DNA of 64,000 nucleotides from Oscillospiraceae bacterium (GTDB taxonomy: Bacteria > Bacillota > Clostridia > Oscillospirales > Ruminococcaceae), in the NCBI GenBank assembly GCA_017432285.1, contig JAFRJM010000010.1, positions 62,001 through 126,000 of the forward strand, in the 5' to 3' direction. Of this stretch, positions 34,758 through 43,282 are shown piece by piece. The notes beneath the pieces were generated by a model. It was not told the origin of the DNA. It made no database searches and was given only the letters and a program-made list of their open reading frames with translations. Each line of letters begins with the position of its first letter. The first letter of the stretch is position 1. A program made the translations under genes and the position numbers.

Positions 34758-35390
34758 CTAGTACTGCCACAAGCTGTACTGGAAAGGAACTTCTTCTGGT
34801 TTAGTAGTCGGAGCTTCTCCCGCCTGTTCAGCAAGAATCATCTCACGCATCTGCTGTTCGTAAGTCGGGTCATAATCATCAGGCATCGGCGTTACTTTGC
34901 TGCGTACATCAAGGAAGTCCAGGATATCTCTTCCCATCTCACGACCTTTACCGGTATGCATGTCGTAGATATAATCCGGCAGCTCAACTACCTGCCCGTA
35001 ATTCGCCTCCATCTGGATGATGTTCTTAAGACAGTCTGATGAACGCTCCTTTTTCTGCTTGACCAGAAATCTGATCGCATGGATGAAAAACAGAGGGCGG
35101 TCACCATCATCATAAGGGAATTTCTTCCTCATCTCATCAAGAGTATTGATAAGGATAGGAGCATACGGGTTTCCGAACCCTATATCCTCTACCGAGATAG
35201 CATTCAGCCTGCGCCACATTTTGTCCTCAAACTGTTCGCTGGTTATATACATCTCGTATGCAACACGGCAAGCAGTAGATTCATCCGCACGACGGATAGA
35301 TTTCTGAAGTGCTGAGACAAGCTCATCACCGGGAATACCGTTTCTTGATTTCAAATTTCTCCAAGGATCATATGACATGAATTCGCCCAT
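34758..35390 (-). CDS. Stand-alone RarA/MgsA C-terminal domain protein
   Basis: The whole 210-residue chain resembles the C-terminal oligomerisation part of the replication-linked AAA ATPase RarA (MgsA/WRNIP1). VSALQKSIRRAD is followed by WRRLNAISVEDIGFGNPYA (compare the RarA pattern RRLVRIASEDIGLADP), and DYIYDMHTGKGREMGRD follows near residue 155. There is no Walker A or B motif: the ATPase half is absent, not truncated by the window. AAAGGGGA lies 7 bases before the chosen ATG. Same strand as trpS, 34 bases after it, so probably co-transcribed. Role unknown; it could bind a full RarA elsewhere. Confidence 0.75.
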   Translation of the reverse strand: MGEFMSYDPWRNLKSRNGIPGDELVSALQKSIRRADESTACRVAYEMYITSEQFEDKMWRRLNAISVEDIGFGNPYAPILINTLDEMRKKFPYDDGDRPLFFIHAIRFLVKQKKERSSDCLKNIIQMEANYGQVVELPDYIYDMHTGKGREMGRDILDFLDVRSKVTPMPDDYDPTYEQQMREMILAEQAGEAPTTKPEEVPFQYSLWQY

Positions 35391-35424
35391 AGATAGTTCC
35401 CCTTTCAATGCATGATTTATTTAA

Positions 35425-36420
35425 TTAATCTAATCCTATCTTTCTGCGGACTTTACGCAGAGTCTTGGTCGCGATATACGAGGCATGTTCTGCACCGCTC
35501 TTCAGAACAGCATTAAGCTGATCTTTGTCTGCAAGGTATGTGCGATATTTCTCCTGAATCGGCATAAGCGTATCTCTTACTGACTCACCTACCGCGATCT
35601 TAAATTCACCATATCCTTTGCCTTCAAATTCGCGCTCGATCTCTTCAAAGCTCTTTCCGGTGACAGCGCTGTAGATGCTCATCAGGTTAGTTACGCCAGG
35701 CTTATCATCAGCTGCTCTTACTTCGCTACCGCTGTCAGTGACAGCTCTTTTGAATTTGCGGATGATGGCATCACCGTCATCTGTGAGCATGATCTTAGCG
35801 TTCTCGTTCGCATCAGATTTGCTCATCTTGGCAGTCGGATCCTGCAATGACATTATTCTGGCAGCGACCTTCGGGAAATATCCTTCAGGGATAGTGAATA
35901 CATCGCCGTAGATACCGTTGAACCTTATAGCTATATCCCTCGACAATTCGAGGTGTTGCTTCTGATCCGCTCCGATAGGTACGAGGTCAGTCTGATAAAG
36001 CAGGATATCTGCTGCCATTAGAACAGGATATGTAAACAAACCTCCGTTAACATTTTCCGGATGTTTTTTGCTCTTGTCCTTGAACTGAGTCATTCTGGAA
36101 AGCTCACCGAACTGGGTGTAGCAGGACAATATCCATGAAAGTTCAGCGTGCTGATGTACATCACCCTGAATGAACAGAATAGATTTTTCGGGATCAACGC
36201 CGCAAGCAAGGAGCATTGCCGCAGATTCCCTTATCTGTCTGCGAAGCGTGGCCGGATCCTGACGTACTGTGAGAGAGTGAAGATCAACAATACTGTAAAT
36301 GCAATCATACTCGTTCTGCAGAGGTCCCCAGTTACGGATAGCACCAAGATAATTTCCCAAAGTGAAACCACCTGTTGGCTGAATCCCGCTGAATACTATT
36401 TTTTTGTTTTCTTCTGACAT
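35425..36420 (-). CDS. trpS: Tryptophanyl-tRNA synthetase
   Basis: Charges tRNA-Trp. Class I features: SGIQPTGGFTLGNYLGAI at the N-terminus (HIGH-type motif TLGNYLGA), the GADQKQHLELSRDIA segment, and KMSKSDANE near residue 205. Length 331 is normal. The promoter lies back to back with that of gltX. There is no T-box leader: the space to the promoter is too short. Confidence 0.96.
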   Translation of the reverse strand: MSEENKKIVFSGIQPTGGFTLGNYLGAIRNWGPLQNEYDCIYSIVDLHSLTVRQDPATLRRQIRESAAMLLACGVDPEKSILFIQGDVHQHAELSWILSCYTQFGELSRMTQFKDKSKKHPENVNGGLFTYPVLMAADILLYQTDLVPIGADQKQHLELSRDIAIRFNGIYGDVFTIPEGYFPKVAARIMSLQDPTAKMSKSDANENAKIMLTDDGDAIIRKFKRAVTDSGSEVRAADDKPGVTNLMSIYSAVTGKSFEEIEREFEGKGYGEFKIAVGESVRDTLMPIQEKYRTYLADKDQLNAVLKSGAEHASYIATKTLRKVRRKIGLD

Positions 36421-36459
36421 TTTAGGGCCTCCGACTCATACATAAAATATTACTGTTTC

Positions 36460-36488
36460 ATTGTATTCTACCCTAGAAATCGTGTCAA
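36460..36488 (-). promoter_or_regulatory. trpS promoter (back to back with gltX promoter)
   Basis: Minus strand: TTGACA (36483-36488), 17-base spacer, TACAAT (36460-36465). Its -35 box directly abuts that of gltX. Confidence 0.8.
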
Positions 36489-36517
36489 TTGACAAAGGAT
36501 TTCCCTCCACTTACAAT
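36489..36517 (+). promoter_or_regulatory. gltX promoter (back to back with trpS promoter)
   Basis: Plus strand: TTGACA (36489-36494), 17-base spacer, TACAAT (36512-36517). Together with the trpS -35 box it makes the palindrome TGTCAATTGACA. Confidence 0.8.
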
Positions 36518-36549
36518 TGTTTTGTTATTAATTATTTCGAGGTATTCAA

Positions 36550-38001
36550 ATGGGAAAAACACGCACCAGATTCGCTCCGAGTCCTACAGGTTACATGCAC
36601 ATCGGCAACCTCAGGACAGCTCTTTATGCTTATCTGATCGCCAAAAAAGATGATGGAGATTTCATTCTTCGAATCGAGGACACCGACCAGGGGCGCCTCG
36701 TTGAAGGCGCTGTAGATGTCATTTATCAGACCCTGAAGGACTGCGGTCTCTATTGGGACGAAGGTCCTGATATAGGCGGCGATTACGGCCCGTATGTCCA
36801 GAGCGAACGCATGGGCTGCTATCTGGATTACGCCAAGAAACTTGTCGAAAACGGCTCTGCATATTACTGCTTCTGCACAGAAGAGGAACTCGATGCCAGG
36901 ATCCCCAAAAAAGAGGAAGGCGGAGACATGATACGCCGTTATGACGGCCACTGCAGGAACCTGACCCGTGAGGAAGTAGAAGCTAAACTTGCTGCCGGAA
37001 CACCTTATGTGATCCGCCAGAAGATGCCGACTGAAGGCACCACCACTTTCCACGATCTAGTGTACGGTGATGTTTCTGTTGAAAACAAGGAACTGGAGGA
37101 CCAGATCCTTATCAAGTCAGACGGCATGCCGACATATAACTTTGCCAACGTCGTAGATGACCACCTCATGGGAATCACTCATGTAGTCCGCGGCAATGAG
37201 TATCTGTCATCCAGTCCAAAATACAACCTTCTCTACGAAGCGTTCGGATGGACTCCTCCGGAGTACATCCACTGCGCCCCTGTCATGAAGGATGAACACC
37301 AGAAACTATCAAAGCGAAATGGAGATGCATCCTATCAGGATCTCGTAAAAAAAGGTTATCTCACTGAAGCTGTTCTTAACTATATCGCTCTCCTCGGATG
37401 GGCACCTAAAGGTGAACAGGAGATCTATTCTCTGCCCGAACTGGTAAAGGCTTTCGAACTTTCCGGAATAAGTAAATCTCCGGCCATATTTGACCCTGAA
37501 AAACTAAAGTATATCAATGCTGAATACATCCGTGCCTTGAGCCATGAAGATTACAAGAAACACGCCATGCCTTTCATCAAGAGCGCTGTCGAACGCGATG
37601 ATCTTGACTTTGATGTCCTGTGTGAAGTGCTCCAGCCAAGGACAGAGTATTTCAGCGATATCCCGGAAAAGCTGGGCTTCCTGAATGAACGTCCGGACAT
37701 CGACCCGGCTCTGTACTTCAGTAAGAAATTCAAGACAGACGCCACAACGGCAAAACCTGCTCTGGAACAGACACTTCCGGTTCTGGAACTGCTTGACGAT
37801 TTCTCAGTAACCTCAGTCCACGATGCCCTTTTCGCTCTCATAGAAAAGCTTGGAGTAAAGAATGGATGGATCCTTGGGCCCCTCAGAGTAGCTATTGCGG
37901 GCGTACCGGTCACCCCTGGAGGAGCAGTTGAGCTCTGTACAGTTCTCGGCAAGGAAGAGACACTGTCACGCGTACGTTCTGCTCTTGCAGCACTTGCATA
38001 A
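36550..38001 (+). CDS. gltX: Glutamyl-tRNA synthetase
   Basis: Charges tRNA-Glu (and in many Firmicutes also tRNA-Gln, later amidated by GatCAB). Class [21 protein letters not shown] with the HIGH-like motif HIGN at the start, and KLSKRNGD near residue 255. The anticodon-binding helical region fills the C-terminal third. Length 483 is standard. GAGGTATTCAA lies before the ATG. A strong consensus promoter is 33 bases upstream of the start. Confidence 0.96.
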   Translation: MGKTRTRFAPSPTGYMHIGNLRTALYAYLIAKKDDGDFILRIEDTDQGRLVEGAVDVIYQTLKDCGLYWDEGPDIGGDYGPYVQSERMGCYLDYAKKLVENGSAYYCFCTEEELDARIPKKEEGGDMIRRYDGHCRNLTREEVEAKLAAGTPYVIRQKMPTEGTTTFHDLVYGDVSVENKELEDQILIKSDGMPTYNFANVVDDHLMGITHVVRGNEYLSSSPKYNLLYEAFGWTPPEYIHCAPVMKDEHQKLSKRNGDASYQDLVKKGYLTEAVLNYIALLGWAPKGEQEIYSLPELVKAFELSGISKSPAIFDPEKLKYINAEYIRALSHEDYKKHAMPFIKSAVERDDLDFDVLCEVLQPRTEYFSDIPEKLGFLNERPDIDPALYFSKKFKTDATTAKPALEQTLPVLELLDDFSVTSVHDALFALIEKLGVKNGWILGPLRVAIAGVPVTPGGAVELCTVLGKEETLSRVRSALAALA

Positions 38002-38008
38002 TTAATCT

Positions 38009-38042
38009 ACAGGATCAGGTAAATGCCTGATCCTGTGTTTTA
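38009..38042 (+). terminator. Terminator between gltX and nudC
   Basis: ACAGGATCAGG / CCTGATCCTGT, 11-bp perfect stem, 6-base loop, short T-tract GTTTTA. The tract is weak, so partial read-through into nudC (start 11 bases later) is likely. Confidence 0.7.
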
Positions 38043-38052
38043 GGAGAACTAA

Positions 38053-38865
38053 ATGTTTCAGGATATTTCCCCTCACATTTTCAATAACCAATATGTACCA
38101 TGTGATCCCAAGGAAGGAGACATAGGTATTTTCGTCCAAAACGGAACTGTACTCTGCAAAGTTGAAGAAGGCACTCTTTCTATGCCGGTTCTGGACCGCC
38201 AGTCATCGAAATCAGCCAGCAGATACCTTTTCTCCATAGATGATATAAATTTCTTCAGGCTGTCCGACAAAGACAGTTTTCCTGACTTCAGCACGCGTAC
38301 ATACCATGAGCTCTTCAGTCTTTCGCCCGACTGGCTCGTATTCGGTGCTCTGACAGCCCTCAGGCTCGCAACATGGTATGAGGAAAACCAGTACTGCGGA
38401 AGATGCGGCAGCAGGCTTGAGCCAAGTGCAGAAGAACACATGCTGTTCTGTCCGCGGTGCGGCAATCAGATCTATCCGCGTATCTCCCCTGCGATCATTG
38501 TTGCTGTACGGGACGGCGAAAAACTGCTGCTGACCAAATATGCTCACGGATATTCTCATTACGCACTTGTCGCCGGCTTTGCGGAGTCCGGTGAGACAAT
38601 AGAAGAGACTGTTAAACGTGAAGTGCTGGAAGAGACCGGGATCCATGTGAAAAACATCACATATTTCGGAAGCCAACCATGGCCGCATTCCGGTTCGCTT
38701 TTGCTTGGTTTTTACTGCGATCTTGACGGTGACAACAGTATAACCCTGCAGGAAAGCGAACTGTCTGTAGGCACGTGGTTCGACAGAGCTTCTCTTCCTG
38801 TGCAGCAGAACACATTGAGCCTTACTTCCACTTTAATGGAATCGTTTAGAAACGGCACTATTTGA
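38053..38865 (+). CDS. nudC: NAD(H) pyrophosphatase / decapping hydrolase NudC
   Basis: Hydrolyses NADH or NAD-capped RNA ends to NMN(H) and AMP or 5'-phosphate RNA. A four-Cys zinc ribbon (CGRCGS...CPRCGN) lies at about residues 115-137. The Nudix box GFAESGETIEETVKREVLEETGI follows near residue 175 with its REVLEETG core intact. The NudC-specific motif SQPWPHSGSLLLGF follows the box. Length 270 is typical. GGAGAACT precedes the ATG. Confidence 0.93.
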   Translation: MFQDISPHIFNNQYVPCDPKEGDIGIFVQNGTVLCKVEEGTLSMPVLDRQSSKSASRYLFSIDDINFFRLSDKDSFPDFSTRTYHELFSLSPDWLVFGALTALRLATWYEENQYCGRCGSRLEPSAEEHMLFCPRCGNQIYPRISPAIIVAVRDGEKLLLTKYAHGYSHYALVAGFAESGETIEETVKREVLEETGIHVKNITYFGSQPWPHSGSLLLGFYCDLDGDNSITLQESELSVGTWFDRASLPVQQNTLSLTSTLMESFRNGTI

Positions 38866-38936
38866 CTTTGAATATAGTATTTGTTATATTTGGAAAACGA
38901 TATTATTTTAACTGAATGAAGGAGAGTGATTTCTTA

Positions 38937-40268
38937 ATGCCGGAAGGCGACCCTCTTGGTAGTTTATTACTAACAGTTTTGCTTATTGGAGTGAATGCGT
39001 TTTTTGCAATGAGTGAGATAGCAGTTATCTCATTCAACGATGTCAAACTCAAACGCCTTGCAGAGGAAGGCGATAAAAAAGCAAAGATCCTTTGTGACCT
39101 TACCGATGAAGAGAGCAGATTTCTGTCTACTATCCAGGTCGGAGTCACATTAGCAGGTTTCTTCTCATCTGCAGTTGCAGCAGATAACCTCACAGAATAT
39201 GTGGTGTACTGGCTGAGAAATACAGGTATACCGGCTGCGCCGCTGCGCGCTCTTTCCCTTGTGATCATAACATTGCTGCTATCATTTATCACACTGATCT
39301 TCGGTGAGCTTGTTCCGAAGCGTATAGCGATGAACGATCCGGAAAGAATGAGTTTCTTCGCAGCTTATCCCCTAAAGTTTGTGTCTACTGTCGCATACCC
39401 GATAGTCAAACTTTTGTCCGTATCAACAAATGGTGTGCTGAGACTGATAGGGATTGATCCTGATGCTCAGAATCCAGATGTTACAGAGGAAGGCATAAGA
39501 ATGATGCTGGATGCCGGAGAAGAGGAAGGAACCATCGAAGAAGATGAGAGTGAGATGATCCACAACATCTTCGATCTCGGAGACACTGAAGTCACAGATA
39601 TTATGACTCACCGCACTGAGCTGATCACTGTAGATGTTGATGATGATATCTCTAAAATAATCTCTCTTGCTCTGGAAGAAGGACACAGCCGCTTCCCCGT
39701 ATGTGACAAGAGCGTTGACAAGATAATCGGCATGGTCCACGTCAAAGACCTGCTTGTAATAACACAGGAAAAGAAGAAATCCTATAAACTCAAGGATTTC
39801 ATACGCGAAGTTCTATATGTTCCTGAGAGCATGATGGTCAAGAACGCATTTGAAAAGATGCGTCTTGAAAAGATCCAGCTTGCAGTCGTTATTGACGAAT
39901 ACGGCGGCACGGCAGGTATCGTCACCATGGAAGACATCCTTGAATCTATCGTCGGAGACATCGAAGATGAATATGACGAGGAAGAAGAGGATATCAACCT
40001 CAAGTCTGATGGTGTTTATACATTGGACGGAACTGCAGATCTTGAAGATGTTGCAGACGAGCTTGATATTACGCTTCCCGAGGACAGCGAGGATTACGAC
40101 ACTATCGGCGGATATCTCACCAGTATCCTCGGAAGATTCCCTGAAGAGGATGAGACGGTGGAACTGGATGCGATGGGATATCATTTCAAGGTCCTGTCCA
40201 TAACAGATCACCATATGGATGAGATCGAAGCGACAAAGCTTCCGGATTCCGATGATTTAAAAGAATAA
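38937..40268 (+). CDS. CNNM/CorC-type transporter-associated protein (hemolysin family)
   Basis: An N-terminal DUF21/CNNM membrane domain has four hydrophobic segments (AFFAMSEIAVIS, IQVGVTLAGFF, LIFGELVPKRIA). A CBS pair follows (VTDIMTHRTELITV, RFPVCDKSVDKIIGMVHVKDLL, VIDEYGGTAGIVTMEDILE). A C-terminal CorC_HlyC domain (YTLDGTADLEDV, IGGYL) completes it. Family members are implicated in magnesium or other cation efflux; the name hemolysin is historical. The start at 38937 is preferred for AAGGAGAG upstream; an ATG seven codons earlier lacks a site. Confidence 0.92.
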   Translation: MPEGDPLGSLLLTVLLIGVNAFFAMSEIAVISFNDVKLKRLAEEGDKKAKILCDLTDEESRFLSTIQVGVTLAGFFSSAVAADNLTEYVVYWLRNTGIPAAPLRALSLVIITLLLSFITLIFGELVPKRIAMNDPERMSFFAAYPLKFVSTVAYPIVKLLSVSTNGVLRLIGIDPDAQNPDVTEEGIRMMLDAGEEEGTIEEDESEMIHNIFDLGDTEVTDIMTHRTELITVDVDDDISKIISLALEEGHSRFPVCDKSVDKIIGMVHVKDLLVITQEKKKSYKLKDFIREVLYVPESMMVKNAFEKMRLEKIQLAVVIDEYGGTAGIVTMEDILESIVGDIEDEYDEEEEDINLKSDGVYTLDGTADLEDVADELDITLPEDSEDYDTIGGYLTSILGRFPEEDETVELDAMGYHFKVLSITDHHMDEIEATKLPDSDDLKE

Positions 40269-40282
40269 AGATATATGAATAA

Positions 40283-40316
40283 GATGAGGCAAGCCAAAAA
40301 CTTGCCTCATCTTTTC
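40283..40316. terminator. Terminator between convergent CNNM and ADP-ribosylglycohydrolase genes
   Basis: GATGAGGCAAG / CTTGCCTCATC, 11-bp perfect stem, 7-base loop, TTTTC on the plus strand. The T-tract is poorer on the minus strand. Confidence 0.85.
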
Positions 40317-40326
40317 TTATGCTCTG

Positions 40327-41148
40327 CTACATATATTTGTATCTGAAATCGAGATATATATCTATAAGATACGGCTTCAGTCCATACCATTCATCGGACT
40401 GAATAAGGAACTGCATTGCTTTTTCTTCCCATTCGTCCGGGACTCCATAATAAGCTTCCGCTATGCTCCCGGCTATTGCTGCCATAGTATCTGCATCTCC
40501 GCCAAGAGAAACAGCGTTTCTGATGGTATCTTCCAGACTGTCCGCTTCCGCAAAACACTGGATCGATTCAGGAACGCTTCCCATACATGTGACATCGAAC
40601 TCATAGTCTGGCCTGATCTGGTCTAAAGTCTTGTTGAGAGGATAATATTCTCTTCTCACATGATCAAGGATAGCTTCTTTTGACTCACCATGAAGAGCCT
40701 TGTATATGCACGCTGTAACAGCTCTTGCTGCTTTCAATCCTTCCGGATGGTCATGTGTAACAGCTGTAACTACATCAGATAGTTCGAGTGCTTCCTCCAG
40801 AGATTCTGCTGCATACGCTACAGGACTGACTCTCATAGCTGCGCCGTTTCCAAAACTGTAATATGGAAGCGGTTCCAGATACAGCCATCTGCTGAACATA
40901 CCGCCATACCCTGCATTTGGATGGTCTCTTCCTATTCTCTGCATACTTTCCACTGTCTTTTGCGCAAGGCAACTGTAATCGCCTTCACATGACAATATAG
41001 CGTCTGCTATTGCCAGTGTCATCATGGTATCGTCCGTGCAATGACAGATCTTGCCCTTCCTTGAACCAAACAAGTTGAATTCTTTCGTTTTTATAGGATC
41101 AAATTCATATACGGATCCTGCAGCATCTCCCAAAACAACACCTAACAT
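40327..41148 (-). CDS. ADP-ribosylglycohydrolase (DraG family)
   Basis: Removes ADP-ribose from proteins or small molecules using a two-metal (Mg/Mn) centre. The family metal ligands are in CTDDTMMTLAIADAIL near residue 37 and GGDADTMAAIAGSIAEAYYG near residue 225. GDAAGSVYEFDP at the N-terminus matches GDALG-type openings. Length 273 from the ATG with GAGGAGG 8 bases upstream; a start 12 codons earlier would place that site inside the gene. It follows a macrodomain gene on the same strand, an ADP-ribose-linked pairing. The target is unknown. Confidence 0.9.
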   Translation of the reverse strand: MLGVVLGDAAGSVYEFDPIKTKEFNLFGSRKGKICHCTDDTMMTLAIADAILSCEGDYSCLAQKTVESMQRIGRDHPNAGYGGMFSRWLYLEPLPYYSFGNGAAMRVSPVAYAAESLEEALELSDVVTAVTHDHPEGLKAARAVTACIYKALHGESKEAILDHVRREYYPLNKTLDQIRPDYEFDVTCMGSVPESIQCFAEADSLEDTIRNAVSLGGDADTMAAIAGSIAEAYYGVPDEWEEKAMQFLIQSDEWYGLKPYLIDIYLDFRYKYM

Positions 41149-41242
41149 TCTCTTTTCCTCCTCTGTTTTTCTGTTCTGATACACAGTATACCGAGCTTAA
41201 GGTGTCGGGTGGTCGCCTGCCAGGAAACATAATCGGCTTGCA

Positions 41243-42241
41243 TCATTCTGCAAGCCGATCGTCTATTTCATATAGGATATTATCAAGATCATATTGTTCG
41301 TTCATGATGTAGTACTCATAAACTAGATCGCTGACCTTACTTTTGTCAAAGGTGAACCCTGCAGATTCAAGGAGGTCTTCTGTCTCGTCCTGACTTAGTC
41401 TTAAGGCTACAGCCAGTCGCAAGACAGTATCTTTCTGAACATTGTAGCCTTCCTTTTTCAGTTTGCTGAAGTGAGACTTAGTAAGCCCTGCTGAAGTATA
41501 TATTTCAGGATCTGTCATTCCAGATCTCTGTATATATGCAAAAAGCGTTGCCTGAAAAGATCCTTTGTTGTTTTCAATATATTCATCCAATGAATCTTTT
41601 TTGATTTTTGTTTTAGCATTTTTCAGCGCATACACCTGCTGAAACAACCTATCTGGGCGTTCTTCGTCTTCTGGGATAAACCTGTTTGGGTGTGCTTTCG
41701 CATATTCATCATCGATGTTTTCCATGATAGTCATCATAAGATTATTGATTTCTATCATAGACTCTACAGAATACATAACAAGGTATACAATAAACCCTTT
41801 TTTCTTTCTTTTAACCTCTTTAGTGAACTCTTTCAAAGTATCATTAGCAATGCTGAATGCTTCTGACATAGGAAACCCATAACTTCCGCTGCCCATAAGA
41901 GGTATCGCCAAAGTATGTATGTCCGGTTCATTAAAAGCCGCTCGAAGTCCTTCAAGATAAGCCGTCTTCATAAGAAGCTTCTCACCGGACAAACCGCCTC
42001 TCCATCTTGGAACAGCAACATGGACTATCTTCTTGCATGGAAGTCCATATGCAAGAGTTAAAACCGCTTCCCCAATACAGATAGGCCTCAGCAGTGAGCA
42101 CTGAGCTTCCAACTCAGCCCCACCTGCTTCATGCACTAAACCGTCTATCCCACTGAATCCATATAACCTGGAATTTGTCGGATTCATTATTGCGTCTACT
42201 TTCAAATGCGTTATGTCATCTCTGATCATATGAACTTCCAT
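41243..42241 (-). CDS. Macrodomain protein with C-terminal HTH-like domain
   Basis: Residues about 1-165 are a macrodomain, which binds or hydrolyses ADP-ribose derivatives. Visible parts are DAIMNPTNSRLYGFSGIDGLVHEAGG (ligand loop with Asn and the Gly stretch, GFSGIDG) and IPLMGSGSYGFPMSEA. A charged linker follows. Residues about 225-332 then resemble a Cro/XRE-like helix-turn-helix (MTDPEIYTSAGLTKSHFSKLK, DTVLRLAVALRLSQDETEDLL). AGAGG lies 7 bases before the ATG. It sits between asnA and the DraG-type gene, all on one strand. An ADP-ribose-responsive regulator is one possible reading, as is a DNA- or RNA-targeted hydrolase. Confidence 0.85.
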   Translation of the reverse strand: MEVHMIRDDITHLKVDAIMNPTNSRLYGFSGIDGLVHEAGGAELEAQCSLLRPICIGEAVLTLAYGLPCKKIVHVAVPRWRGGLSGEKLLMKTAYLEGLRAAFNEPDIHTLAIPLMGSGSYGFPMSEAFSIANDTLKEFTKEVKRKKKGFIVYLVMYSVESMIEINNLMMTIMENIDDEYAKAHPNRFIPEDEERPDRLFQQVYALKNAKTKIKKDSLDEYIENNKGSFQATLFAYIQRSGMTDPEIYTSAGLTKSHFSKLKKEGYNVQKDTVLRLAVALRLSQDETEDLLESAGFTFDKSKVSDLVYEYYIMNEQYDLDNILYEIDDRLAE

Positions 42242-42271
42242 ATTATTACCTCTGAAGTCCTGATTGATCTG

Positions 42272-43282
42272 TCACAGCAGGAATATGCCATTTTCCTCAC
42301 AAACAGTTCTTGTTTCTTCATCCCAGATACCCGACTGAACCTCTCCGATATGAGCACATCCCATGAGAAGCATACAAAGTCTGCTCTGTCCGATACCTCC
42401 GCCCATTGTCAATGGCAGTTCACCATTGAGTAACATCTTGTGGAAAGGCAGATCCCTGCGTTCTTCACATCCGCTCAGTCTGAGCTGCCTATCCATGCTC
42501 TCCTCATCGACACGTATACCCATGGACGAAAGTTCAATCTCTCTGTCCAGAACATAATCCCAGAAGAACAGGTCTCCGTTGAGCTCCCAATCATCATAGT
42601 CAGGAGCCCTTCCGTCATGCCTCGTTCCGGACTTCAATGTCTTTCCTATCTGAGTGATAAATGTCGTTGGATGGTCTGCAACGAATCTCCTTTCTCTTTG
42701 CTGCGGTGTCAGTTCCGGCCACATGTCTTCCAGTTCCTGGGAACTGATGAATGTCACATCCCTGCTTATTTTAGGCTGGATCTGAGGGAATTCCCAGTGA
42801 AGGTCATCTCCGGTGTTGGCAATAGCCAGCACTATGGATCTTACCGTTTCATAAAGATAATCCATATTCCTCTGATCCCTGGTGATGATCTTTTCCCAGT
42901 CCCACTGGTCCACATAGACAGAGTGCAGATTGTCCAGAACAGGCTCATCCCTGCGCACAGCGTTCATATCCGTGTACAGCCCGTTTCCGGGATAGAATTC
43001 ATATCTTTTAAGAGCCAGTCTTTTCCATTTCGCAAGCGACTGAACTATTTCGCATGTGACACCGTCAACACCCAGAATATCAAAAGAAACTGGGCGCTCA
43101 ACGCCATTCAGGTTATCGTTCAGTCCGCTGTCTGCCTTTACGAACAGAGGCGCAGAGACTCTTTTCAGCGACAGCGCTTTTGCGAGGTGATTCTGGAAAC
43201 TTTCTTTTATTAACACGATAGCGCGCTGCGTATCATAGACTGACAGCCTGGTGCGGTATCCGTCCGGTATAACTACTGCCAT
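42272..43282 (-). CDS. asnA: Aspartate-ammonia ligase AsnA
   Basis: Makes asparagine from aspartate, ammonia and ATP; class II tRNA-synthetase fold. Seen: KRVSAPLFVKADSGLNDNLNG, VERPVSFDI, LHSVYVDQWDWEK, and the motif 3 region TMGGGIGQSRLCML near the C-terminus. Length 336 is typical. It starts at the ygiQ stop (TAATG), so it is translationally coupled. An AsnA-type enzyme implies use of free ammonia. Confidence 0.95.
   Translation of the reverse strand: MAVVIPDGYRTRLSVYDTQRAIVLIKESFQNHLAKALSLKRVSAPLFVKADSGLNDNLNGVERPVSFDILGVDGVTCEIVQSLAKWKRLALKRYEFYPGNGLYTDMNAVRRDEPVLDNLHSVYVDQWDWEKIITRDQRNMDYLYETVRSIVLAIANTGDDLHWEFPQIQPKISRDVTFISSQELEDMWPELTPQQRERRFVADHPTTFITQIGKTLKSGTRHDGRAPDYDDWELNGDLFFWDYVLDREIELSSMGIRVDEESMDRQLRLSGCEERRDLPFHKMLLNGELPLTMGGGIGQSRLCMLLMGCAHIGEVQSGIWDEETRTVCEENGIFLL

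Noticed and set aside
36421..36549. T-box leader for trpS or gltX
   Set aside because: Both promoters leave fewer than 45 bases of leader, too short for a T-box; no T-box sequence seen.
42440..43213. 257-codon plus-strand frame opposite asnA
   Set aside because: asnA is a clear full-length family match; the opposing frame has no recognisable domain or start signal.
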